This document shows positions 47,370 to 58,750 of a stretch of 64,000 nt of DNA, piece after piece (position 1 is the stretch's first letter; each line of letters starts with the position of its first letter). The DNA comes from Tolypeutes matacus (Eukaryota; Chordata; Mammalia; Cingulata; Chlamyphoridae): NCBI GenBank assembly GCA_026826555.1, contig JAKSZT010053837.1, forward strand, positions 6,599,177 to 6,663,176, read 5' to 3'. The notes below the pieces were generated by a model. It was not told the origin of the DNA. It did not search any database and saw only the letters and a list, made by a program, of their open reading frames with translations. The position numbers were made by a program, and so were the translations under genes.

Positions 47370-48240
47370 ACATTTCATGTTGCTAGGTATGCTTCTGCAA
47401 ATGGAGAAACTACGTATTCTTAGAGACACTCTTTTTTCTTTTCACGGATGGGTTATTAGAGTAAGGTTAGTACCCGGATTTAGATGTTATTCCACGATGG
47501 CTTGCAGTCTATCAGGAAAGACTTTGTGGTACATGAGAAGTATGTACAAGGAATGTCATCTCAATACTTCAAGGGGCTTTTCTTTAATAAAAAGGGCAAT
47601 CGGGATCAAACCAATCCACTGAATTTGCATGTTTCCCCCCTCACATTGCTGAAAACATCTTTTCAAACCAGCTTCAAACTAGAGCAATTAGTTGGGTAAT
47701 TGCCCTAGTGTGAACTTAGCCTTAAAAGCTTATTCTATGAAACTAGAGTAATTAGACTTAGTTCTTGAGTCTTTTTTCTTCACCTCATTGTTCTCCTGCA
47801 TTAGGCTAATGTTGCTGTGCTTGGGTTCACTTCAATGCAAAGGAATGGAGGCTGGGGATGGGGAAATAGTGACTTAAATGGATCAGAAACCCAGCAAACA
47901 AAACTAAAACCCAGCTTGTGACAGCAATCATGAAACCATTTGCATTCTAATAGTGCTTGTTTAACAGCATTTTAATTAATTGGAAATCTGCAACATACCT
48001 GCTTGTCTTTATCCCTTGTGAAAACTAGTTTATGTTCTTAAAATAGATATAGAAAATATCTCATGTTTTGCCAGATTATTTAGCAGTGCTTTGCTATATC
48101 AAATTAATCTTCGTTGCTAACAGGATAACAGTTTTAGTTGTTTTTGCTTCACTTTATCATGTTACAATCATTATCCAAAGGGAACAACCAGGTCAAGTGT
48201 TAACAATATGTGACTGCAAAAATAAAAGTTAAGATTTGCC
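47370..48240. promoter_or_regulatory. Candidate conserved non-coding regulatory block
   Basis: About 870 bases without any recognised repeat, in the longest repeat-poor part of the window. It is dense in developmental transcription-factor words. A perfect POU octamer ATTTGCAT lies at 47938-47945 and TGACAG (MEIS/TGIF type) lies ~20 bases before it. TTAATTAATTGG is at about 47971. CAATTAG, TAATTAG and GTAATTGCC lie in 47680-47760, and CCAGGTCA (nuclear-receptor half-site type) at about 48189. No coding frame is evident. Enhancer function is inference; these words are also common in AT-rich DNA. Confidence 0.35.
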
Positions 48241-49254
48241 ATCTGTTCCAAAAAGATACTATTACATTAGACAATTTTAAAAAAAAATCCCTTTGATCCT
48301 AATTACATTTTTATTTTGTTTCAGTTTTTAAAATGATACATATATCTTAGTGAAACAGAAATATAATATATAATCAAATCATTAGAATTAAAATGTAGGG
48401 TATTGTAATATATCTTTGTGTCAATATTTGAAGTAAAGTGCAATTTCTTCAGATATCTTCCATGGATATAAATTTAAGGCTAAGGCTGGCATGTTCAATG
48501 TAATGCTCATTAACTATTTGTTAAATTCGGTAGATTCTTAGATTAAAGCCTTCATTATTGCTTTTATGATATTCAAAATGTCAATCAGAAATGCTGGCTG
48601 GGCCCCTATTCTAAGGATCTTATCCCACAGCCCCTCTGCCTTGCTCCAGATTTTAGTGCATTACACATTAATGATTACTAATGGGGCAAGCAGAGTTGTC
48701 CTGATACACTGATCCAAACATCTGATGTTCATAGAGAAAAAACCGGACCATGTACATATCACTGGGACTACTTTTTCTGCCGTAGCCTGTCTATTGTTGT
48801 TTGGTTAGTCCATTTCTTGGCAATGTTGCCTTGTTTACCTTCATATATTTTCTCCTGAGCAGTAGTAGAGATGATGTCACATGGTTTTCTTCAGGTTCCA
48901 CACCTTAAAGAAATGCTCATGACACCCAAATTAAATGCTAAACAATACGATATTAACCTCTATTTTGAGAGATATCTTTTGAGCTCCTCAAAAGTTGAAA
49001 GATTTGAGAAAAGAACATATATTTAGTTTGTTAATTAGTCTGGAACAGAATACTGGAGTACCTTTTCTTTCAGTTCTGTGTTCTGAGCTAAATCATCACT
49101 GTACTTTGAATATAGACTGCTCTTTGAATGTAGACTGCTCTTGAGGTTTGCTTTTAACATGAATGTATCAATTTCCCACAACCAAATTTTCCTGTAATCT
49201 ATGAGATAGATATATATTTAATTTTGGTCATTTTAAAAAAACAATACCAAAGGG
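48241..49254. other. Unrecognised DNA with a small tandem duplication
   Basis: No gene or repeat family. 49105-49140 is an 18-bp tandem duplication (tttgaatatagactgctc then tttgaatgtagactgctc, one mismatch). Confidence 0.5.
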
Positions 49255-49480
49255 AGATAGCATGAGAAAGAGTTTGAACTTTGAAGTCAGATCAGAAATT
49301 TGCTCTGAATACATTTGAAGGGGTTTTAGTTAACTTCCCTGAGACTCAATTTTCTCATCTGCATAATGTAGTCAATAACTCCTATGTCTTAGAATTGTGG
49401 TGAAGATTAAATGACATGTCATGCAAAGCCGATAAACATTACCTGTTATATAATAGAGTCTTAGAGGGTGGCAAATAAAT
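49255..49480 (+). mobile_element. MIR SINE, nearly full length
   Basis: The order matches MIR: 'gaactttgaagtcagatcag', 'ttccctgagactcaattttc', 'tcatctgcataatgtagtca', 'gtggtgaagattaaatgaca', then 'aatagagtcttagagggtgg' at the 3' end. One of the longest MIR copies here. Confidence 0.85.
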
Positions 49481-49549
49481 GTATTATCCAGCACCTGCTA
49501 GGGCTGATCCCCTGGCTGTGACATCCCTGGAGGCAGGGTGGTTGCAATT

Positions 49550-49630
49550 CTTAGATATCTGGTGCCCGTCTCTGAAATATAGCAAGAACTCATAATTTTT
49601 GCTGAAACAATAAATGAATGTATGAATAAG
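49550..49630 (+). mobile_element. L2 3'-end relic
   Basis: 'tggtgcccgtctctgaaata' then 'gctgaaacaataaatgaatg' resembles the L2 3' end (…cctggcacatagtaggcgctcaataaatatttgttgaatg). Diverged. Confidence 0.45.
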
Positions 49631-49774
49631 TGCTTGGAATGCAAAGGCATCTAGAAACAGTACAGTAGAGCAATGAACACGTAAACAGTTTATACTTATG
49701 AACCTTCATTATCTACCTGATATTTAATAAAATAGCTGTTGTCACATAGAGGTAGGGTAGAATGGGAAAGATCT

Positions 49775-49925
49775 TGGAAAATGACTTGAGAAGCCTAGCT
49801 CCACCACTAATTAGCTGAGAGAAACTGAAACAAACCTAAATCTGCCTAGGATTTGAATTCTCTGTCTATGAAACAAAGGCTTTGCATAAAATGATCTCTA
49901 ACACGCCATGCACCCTTTCCTTCTT
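49775..49925 (+). mobile_element. MIR-family SINE (MIR3/MIRc-like)
   Basis: 'gcctagctccaccactaatt', then 'tctatgaaacaaaggctttg' and 'aaatgatctctaacacgcc'. The 'atgatctctaa' tail is typical of MIR3/MIRc types. Confidence 0.6.
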
Positions 49926-50145
49926 GAGTTTCATGAAGTCCATCACTTTGAAGGGTGCCAGAGTTTACAGTGAGAATGTCCTATTCTCCTCACTCCTGCT
50001 CTCAGATCTCCAGCCTGAACCTCTTTCATAAACAGATTTCAGCAAACAGATTCACAAGATAAATAAACAAACATGTAGGAAGACAGAGACATTTTGCATA
50101 TGGATTTAGTTTTTAAAGAAACTGGAAAAATATAGTCAAATATGC

Positions 50146-50187
50146 TTAATTAGCACAGATTCTGAAAAAACTAAATGTGCTAATTAA
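50146..50187. repeat. Inverted repeat carrying two homeodomain-type sites
   Basis: Perfect 11-bp arms TTAATTAGCAC (50146-50156) and GTGCTAATTAA (50177-50187) separated by 20 bases. Each arm holds a TAATTA core. Confidence 0.9.
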
Positions 50188-52829
50188 TCCCTCATCTTGA
50201 TTATCGAAAGGTCATACCCATTTATACAACAGCTTATAAACCAGAAATTAGAAAGAGATGCTTTGCCACCTAGCCCCTATTCTGAAAAACTATTCCAAAC
50301 ACTAATATAATTTGCAGGAGATGAATATATTGGGAAGTATCTGGTGTTCCTTTCCTATTAAAAACCTCAGAATTATTTTCATACTGTGGTGTTTTGTGGT
50401 TTTCTTTTTAATATGTCCACTATATTTCATTTCTCTTTTTACCATCTAATTACTCACTCTTTCCCAAAATATGTACTTCTTGCTTTGAAGGTTAGTGCCT
50501 TGCTCATGCGAAGATGTTTATAAAGAATCAGAACTCCAAAGACTTTCTCACCCAAAGTAGGGTAACCTGATTTAGTAGCTGTAGGAGAACAGGAAAGCAG
50601 CATGAGCCAGAAAAAAAAAAAGTTGCACAGTGAGAAGTGAGTGCTGGCAAATACCAATTCACACCTGTTTCAGGCCTGTAGACAACATCAGGGGTGCTCT
50701 GTAAATGGATTCTGTGTACAGTTTTCCATTGTTTGGCGTCACTACACTGATTCCTTCTCTTGGCAGTTATACTGATTAGGTGGATATACCATTAAGTGGG
50801 TTCAGTAGCAGGCACCAAAGAAAGACTATGAGGAAATCTATGAAAGTGACATTCACACTTTCTAAAGTTTCTTTCATAGTCATTAATGTCTCATGTTATG
50901 TGGTTAGCAAATAGACCAATCTGCAGAGAATATACTGCTGAGACCAGAGTTAAGGACATGGTTAAATGTTCCACATAAGTACATTGAGATTTCAAATGTC
51001 AGCTTGATGAGAGGTAATTTTTGGTTGAAACTACCTGCCCTTCTCAATATTGGATATTGATATATTCTAATTATAACAGGCTTCTTTTCTGAGAAAGGGT
51101 CAAATTTTCCTGTACAACTAACTTGACTTTATTTGGAGGGTACACAATGACACCCTACCTCAAATCATTCAGCTTACATGTTAATGATCTCCACAGAAGA
51201 AAGAAACACATTTGTAACCACTCAATTTAACATTCTAGATTATCAAATTTAGGGTGTATCTGATTCTGTTCCATGTTAATATTAGTTTAACAAAATCCAA
51301 ATTTTTCTTATTAGTTGTTTGCATGCTAAATATATTCCATTGTATACCTAATTTTCTAGAATATTTCTCCAGAAAATTGATGTCATAACACATTTTTATA
51401 AACCAATGATATTTTTTAAATGATGGTAAAAATATAGTGAATTGATATATATGGCAACTGAACTGAATTGTGAAAAATAAAATGACCATAATACTTTGAT
51501 ACAATGAGTTTAATTTGTTTACTTTTTTTCTTTACTATCATATTGATCCAGATACTGGTGTTGACCATGTCTGAATTTTTAATTGCCTTTTCTACTGGAA
51601 ATGACATACTAAATGCTTGGTAGATTAAACTATCTATGAAAATCTTGACAAAAAGAAAAATATTAAATGGACATCTTAAAAAGAAATTTAGATCTACCTT
51701 CCAAATATGGCTATAAATTAGTAAACCCAAAAAGTTGAAATAAAGACGATAGCATGTTAAATAATAAATCACTTTAATATTAACTTTCAGACCAGGTAAG
51801 GTGAAATAACTAATCCAGGTTTACAGAAACCCAAACCAAAACATTCCTATCACAGGAATTTTAAGTTCCATCCCCTCTCCAACTGCTTCTGCTGGCAATT
51901 CCTTGTTATGTTCTAGAAATGTGTTTAGGAGCAAATTTTCTGTTCACTGTCAAGAATTGCCAAGGATGATACTTTTCTCTACCTGCAACCTGTTAGCCTG
52001 CCACCTTTTATGGATGTGAGCAAAAGACACAAGTCTCTTGGACCAGAGGTGTATTACTCACAGCGATAACAGGAGCCAGACTATCATATATTTGCTTCAG
52101 TTACTTGAGCACTAATTCCCACAGGGTGACATGAAAAGGTCCCAATGATACCTGTACCAGCTAGTGAAATTTAGGAAAGGGACTCTGAGCTTAGAGAACC
52201 TGAATCTTTTATACTGGACATGCCTGTTTATTACTCCAGAGGAAGACACTAATCCTATTTTCCATGGCTATAAGCAAATCTGCACTTTGCTCCAGAGGGA
52301 AATGCTACTGCTATCTTCCACAGCTGTTCACAATACAATTATCCTTGAAAAGGCACTCCAGAACATGATGTAGTCAGTGCCTCTGCTTACAAGATGTACA
52401 GAAGCAAGAGATCCATAAAAAATTCTCTCTCAACACTCACTAGCACAAATTAAAGCAAGTAACTCTTATAGGCACAACCTTTAATATGCTTTAATTTATT
52501 ACTTTAAAAAATGCAACTTTCAGAATTCTCATCATCAATACATTATTTGTGGTATATCTTTGAACCAAGTCTCATATACAGAGTGTCAGAGCCTAATAAT
52601 TGGAAACTGTACTGTTTTTGGGGTGGACTCATATGCAAAGTTGGCTTACATCCCTGGAGTTTGAGTAAACAGTGATACATATGAAAATCCTTAAGCTTGA
52701 TACCATATTTAGATAGCAATCATTTCCTTTTTTTAAAAATGAACAAGTATCAAATGTTTTATTTAACTCATTGAATGAGAGAATCAGTAAGATATTAAAA
52801 AATAGTTCAAGAGAAAATAGAATATACAT

Positions 52830-52915
52830 ATTTATAATACATAATTATATGTATATATTATGGCATATATTTGTATATATGTGCATATATTTGTATATAA
52901 TATTATGTATAATCA
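52830..52915. repeat. Degenerate AT/TATATG-rich microsatellite
   Basis: Repeating 'atatttgtatatatgtgcat' type units across ~85 bases, with purine-pyrimidine alternation. Confidence 0.7.
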
Positions 52916-53221
52916 GGAATCCTAAAGTTGCTAATAGATGCAAATGTGGTTGATATCCTACAGGACAATAAAATGCAATGAGTTGGCTTGCCTGTTCTAC
53001 TGGGACAGAAGTCAATTTTATCTAAAAATTTATTTACATCACCATCAATTTTCTACAACTTCTACATCTACTGAGTTGCAAATAGCTTAGTTAATAGGAA
53101 AACAATCAAATGTGCACACTCCTACACAACCATATAAACCCAGCACTTTATTGAAAGGGCGCCCAGTAATCACTTCTGCATCACGTCCTTTGTAGTTATA
53201 CTTTATGGTCATTTTTGCTTT

Positions 53222-53290
53222 ATTTTTATTTTCTTTTTAAAAGAAGCTTTAGATTACATAAATGTTACAATAACAGATGAAAAGACCTAA
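53222..53290 (-). mobile_element. L1 3'-end fragment
   Basis: 'ctttttaaaagaagctttag' then 'attacataaatgttacaata' matches the antisense 3' end seen in xenarthran-type L1s. Only ~70 bases are recognisable. Confidence 0.5.
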
Positions 53291-53370
53291 AACAAAAAAA
53301 CTCAGTCTATAAATTCCTTGTCACAAGGTGCTGGCTAGGTGCCTGACAACCTGCTGGATCACTCTCTAGA

Positions 53371-53460
53371 TCCCTTCTCTTAGGAGGTACCGAGAATTGA
53401 ACTAAGGACCTAGTATATGTGAGGCAGGCTTTTCTCCACTGAATGAGCTATACACATTCC
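53371..53460 (-). mobile_element. tRNA-derived SINE head (DAS-like), decayed
   Basis: 'aggaggtaccgagaattgaa' through 'ctccactgaatgagcta' is the reverse complement of the same tRNA-like head as at 4396-4494. Box B is mutated (TTCAATTC). It is more diverged than the others. Confidence 0.7.
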
Positions 53461-53539
53461 ACAGGTTAGATAGGGTTCTGAAAGCTTATGTGGCTCTCCA
53501 CACCCTCTTTTCCCTCAGGTGAGCTAGGCTTCTAACAGT

Positions 53540-54130
53540 TTGCTGACTATCTCTCCTCCTTCCTTCTTTCCCAGGCTGGTTAGAAACCTGTCTGCCTACT
53601 CCTTTACTGACCTAGTTCCTCTCTCTGCCAGGGTGGTTGGGTGTGACAGCATGACTGATCAGATTCCCCCCTTACCTTTCCTTGGATCTGCTTCAGTGCT
53701 GGCTGGGGTTGGGTTTGTTTTTTGTTGGTTGGTTGGTTGGTTGGTTGGGTTTTTTTGAGATTCATAGGGGGGCCAGCTGGCCAAACTCACTGAAGAGAAA
53801 CTGCTCTCTGCCCTCTGCCAGACCCCTCTGCCTCCCAGGGAGGAGGACCTCCTTTCCCCACTCAGTTGGCTGCAGTGAGCCAGGGGTTTTACCAAGGCTA
53901 TTTGCCTTGAGGGTGGTATATATGTTCTGTTACCAGCCACTGGGGCAAGTAACTCACAGTTGCCATTTGGACTCTTTGTCTCTCATTCCTCTCCCTCCTG
54001 GATGATGCGCAGCATTCTCCTGGTCTGCAGATCCCCAAAGCAGTTGCCTTGGTAGCTTTTTGCTTTACTGCTGTTGTTTTTGTGAGAGAGTTGAGCCCTG
54101 TCTACCTACTCTGATTCCAGAAGTCCCCAT
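53540..54130 (-). mobile_element. L1 5'-UTR fragment
   Basis: From 53770 this is collinear with the 5' UTR of the L1 at 17.0-22.4 kb (22010-22370). Shared are 'gctggccaaa-tc-ctgaag', 'gtaactcacagtt', 'cctctccctcctgg', 'tcctggtctg', 'tgtttttgtgagag' and 'ttgagccctgtctacctact'. No ORFs follow, so it is an isolated 5' piece. It is the GC-richest part of its neighbourhood. The embedded 107-codon and 93-codon frames have no domain. Confidence 0.75.
53725..53748. repeat. (TTGG)6 microsatellite
   Basis: Six perfect TTGG units inside the L1 5'-UTR fragment; absent from the related copy at 22 kb, so it arose or expanded locally. Confidence 0.9.
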
Positions 54131-54989
54131 TTCCTTTTTAAACAGAATTTTGATTTAATGAGTTTTATCACACCTGCCAATCTGTTTCAACCACTACTCA
54201 GGTAACAAGCCAATGACCTAAGGTCTAGAGAAAATAATGATCAAATTGATTTGACTGACTTAACATGACTATCTTCACTTTTATTGAAAATGTTCAAATG
54301 AAAATCAAATGATCTGGACTCACAAGGTGATCTAGCAAGGAACTTCACCAATCAAAGGCAAAAATTGAGAGCTAGTTTAGAGGACAAAATAAGGTAACTC
54401 TCAGGACTACATAATTTCATGATTTTAGAAAAATGTTCATAATGGGTGGAGTCTGTGAAATTTAGAACAATTTTAAAAAACAGCAGAAGGAAAATTTTAT
54501 AATCACTTAATAAAGCAACAGGAAACTATATCATTGATGGGATCCTCAGTTTAATTAAGAAATTTATCAGTGATAATGTTAATAAAGCTAGTATATTTTC
54601 AGTTTAAAGTGATACAGTTCAAAGCATATCTAATCAGTTAAAATAAGAAATATCAGAGTAGGAGAAGTTGCCAAGTAGGTAGAGATAACTTCATGTAAAG
54701 AATTTGGTAAAATACATTTTGAGAAACAAGGTAGAGAATGTTGTAATCAGTAAATAAAACCACCAGGTAAAGACAACATATACAACTTATTTTCTTGTCT
54801 TTAAGTAGAAAATTGTAGATTTAAAAGGCAGATCAGAAAACATTATATTTTGTATATTTACATTACACTGCTAGGTTTACACAGCATTGGAGAGCTAATA
54901 TTAAATTAAAAGGGGGGATCTAAAAGTTAATTTTAGAAATATACGTGTTGAGTGCTTTTTGTTTGCTATATATTAATATTACTGTAATG
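54131..54989. other. No recognised feature
   Basis: AT-rich DNA with no gene or repeat recognised. Confidence 0.45.
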
Positions 54990-55078
54990 TTGAGGAAGAG
55001 TTGTCTGTTTTGTTCACTGCTATATTTCCTGTACCTAGAATAGTGTGTGAAATTCAGTAAATATTTGCTAAATGAATA
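54990..55078 (+). mobile_element. L2 3' end
   Basis: 'gtctgttttgttcactgcta', 'tgtacctagaatagtgtgtg' and 'cagtaaatatttgctaaatg' match the L2 3' terminus in sense and in order. Confidence 0.75.
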
Positions 55079-55205
55079 ACTTCACAACATCCCCATGAAA
55101 TGTATATTATCAGCCTTATTTTACAGCAGATAAAACTTAGGAGAAAATTTAAATAATTTGCTCAAGAATAAATTAAGCAATTAATGGCAAAGTTGTAATT
55201 TGCAG
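55079..55205 (-). mobile_element. MIR SINE fragment
   Basis: 'ttattttacagcagataaaa' and 'taatttgctcaagaataaat' are the reverse complement of the MIR central core. Confidence 0.65.
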
Positions 55206-55289
55206 TTACCTTTCTCTTACTACAAAATATTTGTTCTTTCCCTTTATACCTGAGAATATTCTGATGAACTCAACTTATAAAAGGACTGA

Positions 55290-55390
55290 GAAATAAGCAT
55301 AATTTATTAAACTCTTATTGGGCACTGTATTAAATGCTTTGCATAAATTATTTCATTCAATCTTTATGGTAACTCTATGAGGTACAAAGT
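55290..55390 (-). mobile_element. MIR SINE fragment
   Basis: 'aaactcttattgggcactgt', 'aaatgctttgcataaattat', 'ttcattcaatctttatggta' and 'actctatgaggtac' read as the antisense MIR 3' half. Confidence 0.75.
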
Positions 55391-55575
55391 CTTGGTTAAG
55401 AATTCAGGATGTAGAACTATGCAGTCTGGATTCAAATTCCGATTACTACATAGGAGACATCAGTTGAGTTGCTTAAATTCCTCATGCCTTGGTTTCCATA
55501 TAGTGATGCTATGGGAGATTACATTAATTAAAACCAGTAAAATAGTATTGGGAACTTGGTAATAAATTTTCTTTC
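55391..55575 (+). mobile_element. MIR SINE, sense
   Basis: 'tgcagtctggattcaaattc', 'tgagttgcttaaattcctca' and 'tgccttggtttccatatagt' correspond to the MIR 5' half and core in sense. It abuts the antisense MIR, so the two form a head-to-head pair. Confidence 0.7.
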
Positions 55576-56511
55576 ATACATGAGGAAATTTAAGTGTAGA
55601 TAAATTAATTTAGTTGAAGTTTGGGGGTTGTTGCCTATATTAGCCAATCAATATAGCATACTTTTTTTTTTTTTTGGCCTGAATTCTGAGACAATTGAGA
55701 AATAGAACCAGAGTATTGAATAAGTTGGCATTTTTCAAAAAATTTAAGACACAATCAGTTTTAAGATGCACACCAATCAGAGTTTTAAATGTAAATGATG
55801 AAAGAGAGTAGGCAGTAGTGCTAGTAAGATTTGTCTTAATTTCAAAGATATTAAAGTCTCAAACATGTATAGTTTAGAATTTAAAAATTATGGTAGTTGG
55901 TGATTTCAATTTTTACTTTTAATACTGGCTAAGCTGATTTTAAATAATGCAAAATATATCCATGAGAAAGTGGGCTTACTAAAACTGAATCCCATTATTA
56001 AACACTTTATTTTTATTCAGGCAGTCACAGGCACCATGGGGCTACCATAGGCTTTCCCTTCAGAGACAAGACAAAGATTAGCAAATGACATGAGAAACAG
56101 GCCAATTCCCCCAAAGGAAGGAGATAGGAAAAGTTTGGGTTATGGGTACTCAGTTTCTCCTTCCATGTAACCAATCAGATTGAATTACTCCTGTAAAAAG
56201 AAGTCAGGATGTTATGTTAGCATTGTTCCCTTCAAATGAAGGAGTACCAAGAATACGGTAGATGCTTACCCTATTGAGGGGCAGAGCTAGGTATCAAGCA
56301 CAATTTTATCTGACTCCAACACCTATGGCTTACTCCATGTGTTAAACATATTTAAATCACAGGTAGAAGTGTATATACTTAAGATTATATTTTAAAAAAA
56401 CCACAAATCTCAGGGTGAGCTATAGTGTATAGCATATGCTAATGGTTAAAAAAAGTCATGGAAGTCTAAATTTGGAGAAAGGCCTAGAGTTGCATAGGTG
56501 GACTCTGAGAA

Positions 56512-56545
56512 GGTCATTGTATATATTGAGCTATATACAATGACC
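56512..56545. repeat. Perfect 14-bp hairpin
   Basis: Arms GGTCATTGTATATA (56512-56525) and TATATACAATGACC (56532-56545) are fully complementary with the 6-base loop TTGAGC. Confidence 0.95.
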
Positions 56546-56553
56546 ACCGAACA

Positions 56554-56585
56554 ATTAAAGTCCTAATTTATTAAAGTCCTAATTT
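56554..56585. repeat. 16-bp tandem duplication
   Basis: ATTAAAGTCCTAATTT occurs twice back to back, perfectly, 8 bases after the hairpin. Confidence 0.95.
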
Positions 56586-57049
56586 AAAGGAATTATATTT
56601 AAATGAGCTCAAGTTTACAGATCGAAATAAATAATACCCAAAGTTAATAATATTTAGTTAAATAATTTCCAATATTAATATTTGAGTATTACAGGAGAAG
56701 AAAGTGTCTTCAAAATGAAAGATCAGTGTTGATTTTTCAAGGTGACAAAAAATGACAGTTTGGTCAGATGAAACAATTCCTGGCAAAATGTAATGACAGT
56801 TTATTACACTCATGATATGTAAATTCTTGAAGAAAGAAGAGATCACTTGCAGCTAGAATGGGTTTCATGAGAACAAATTATTCAAAATCTCCTCTGGGAG
56901 CTCTATGTCAAACGTTTGTACTTCCACCTAATCATTCCCATTACTATCAACACTAACATCTCCTGCTACTTGGGGTGATGCCTATGCCTCATTCAACTTT
57001 GACTCTTGATTGTCAATATTTCATCTCCACTATGTACTGCGTGACTGTG

Positions 57050-57475
57050 GCAATCATGGAAATACACTATTTAAATCTGATGGGAGGAGTAGAGTTGACT
57101 GACAACCCAGGTGCCACCCCTTTGAATCCAACTTGCCCTTATACTAAAGGCATGCTCTTCCTTGGTTGCTTCCAGCAGAGAGGAGCCTGGTGAGGTTACT
57201 AATGAACAACCATACCTGTAGGAAATAATACTCATTTGGTGGACTTTGTCACAGAGACCTCGCATTGGTATATGACTTTCTTTGAGCTGCACTATAGCCT
57301 GAGACTTCTAACTCAATCCCCCTTCCTATCTCCTCTTCTGCCACAAGTGTAAGAACTGCATTGTGGTCTCATTTTCTCCCTGTCAACTCCTGCTTCCTCC
57401 CCCTTATGCTTCATAGGGATTTCCTCCAATAAACCTCTTACATGTCTAACACAAGGGCTTAATATCATATGGGTT
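57050..57475 (+). mobile_element. ERVL-type LTR (possibly with some internal sequence)
   Basis: The 3' part has a pyrimidine-rich run (ctgtcaactcctgcttcctc), then 'tcctccaataaacctcttac' with AATAAA at 57428-57433, then a U5-like segment ending near 'ctaacacaagggc'. This is the arrangement of several ERVL LTR families. The 5' boundary is uncertain; 57050-57250 may be internal sequence. Confidence 0.5.
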
Positions 57476-57554
57476 TCCCATCTGTAATAGAATTGTTATT
57501 TGCAATATTTAAAACTCTCTATTAAAAAGATACATTCCTGCCCCTTTCTTTGTG

Positions 57555-57965
57555 CCTTTTCAGCTCCTTCCATTAGGGATAGGATATATTTCTCCATTCC
57601 ATCATTCCATTAATATTGAACTTATTTTGTGACTTGCTTTGACCAATGGAATATGGGCAAAAAATGACAATGGCTAGTTTTGTGCAGGGCTCTGGAAGTT
57701 CTGGATGTTTATGATTGCCTCTTATGGTATTGCCAATGTCCACAAGAAAAATATACCCTGTATAGCCACTGGACCAATGAGAAGGAAAATGCATGTGGAA
57801 CATTTCTGGACTTTAAACCAATGCCTTGATTCAAGCACCTACAGCCTACAACCTGAAGCAGAGCTCATAGATGATCTGCAAAGATATGAGAGAGAAAAAA
57901 ATTGCTTATTCTACAAACAAATGCATTTTAGGGTGATTTATTATGCAGCATTTTCTGACTAATTA
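57555..57965 (+). mobile_element. MLT1-type MaLR LTR
   Basis: 'gacttgctttgaccaatgga' and 'atatgggcaaaaaatgacaa' in the 5' half, and 'tagggtgatttattatgcag' with 'cattttctgactaatt' at the 3' end, match the MLT1 LTR plan in sense. The 85-codon frame at 57705-57962 lies wholly inside and is a by-product. Confidence 0.7.
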
Positions 57966-58499
57966 ACCATTAAAATGTATCTCAGATCTTTACTTCAATA
58001 ATAAATATTTCTATTCAATTTCATCAATTCAACCTCGTGACCAAACATCAGATGATGTCATCACCTGGAGCTGTACCACTTCTAAGGTCTTAAATTCCAA
58101 CATATCATTTTATATTACCACCTCTTACTGCTCCAGCTCCCTCCCACATATTAAATTCCCTCAAAATATCTGCTGTGTGATCTCACTGAAACCCTCAAAT
58201 CCTCCTCCCTTCACTTTTCTCCTAGTCTATCTTCCAATCTGACTTCAAAGCTTTACTTGTTACCTCATTTAACCTTGATCCCAAGGTATATCACTTCAAT
58301 CTCTACCTGTCAGCACTTTGGCCTTCCTAGGGCCCCTGGCTTACCAACACATCTGCTCTGAAAATTCTGAAGCTTGAATCATTCTAGCTACCAGCATTGC
58401 TTTCTCCTACGTACCTTGGCAGCTGAATGATCCTGGAAAAACAATTACATAAACTTCAATATTGGGAGATATTATCAACCCATGGTCTCCAACATCATG
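57966..58499. other. Pyrimidine-rich DNA, no recognised feature
   Basis: 58070-58450 is strikingly rich in C and T on the + strand (ctccagctccctcccacata). No gene recognised; it may be an undetected ancient repeat. Confidence 0.4.
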
Positions 58500-58690
58500 T
58501 AGTCATCAAATATTGTCAGTCATTTTATGGACCAAAAACTGTGCTCTTTCATTCATTCTTCACAGCTACTATTGTATATGAGGGCACTTAGTAATCTATA
58601 TTATGGCAAGGGAATTTGAAATGTTGCGTATTATTATAATTATTATTCTATTTTACCTTTAAAAATGTTTGGTAATTGGCTCAAGATTAC
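58500..58690 (-). mobile_element. MIR-like relic
   Basis: 'attattattctattttacct' then 'gtaattggctcaagattacc' weakly matches the antisense MIR core. Confidence 0.4.
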
Positions 58691-58750
58691 CTTTGTGAAA
58701 GATTAGCTTAGTTACTAGAGAGCAGGAAAAAACCCAACTAAATTCCAGAC

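Larger units (their letters stand above)
49926..53221. other. Long repeat-poor stretch
   Basis: No gene is supported. 52090-52460 is slightly GC-richer and may be an unrecognised LTR-type relic. The 118-codon minus frame at 51416-51772 is very AT-rich and shows no domain. Apart from the inverted repeat at 50146-50187 and an AT microsatellite near 52830, nothing structured was recognised. Confidence 0.4.
55576..57049. other. Mostly unrecognised DNA
   Basis: No gene or repeat family recognised. A T14 run lies at 55662-55675. A perfect hairpin (56512-56545) and a 16-bp tandem duplication (56554-56585) are given separately. Confidence 0.45.

Noticed and set aside
57705..57962. 85-codon + strand frame
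   Set aside because: Entirely inside an MLT1-type LTR.
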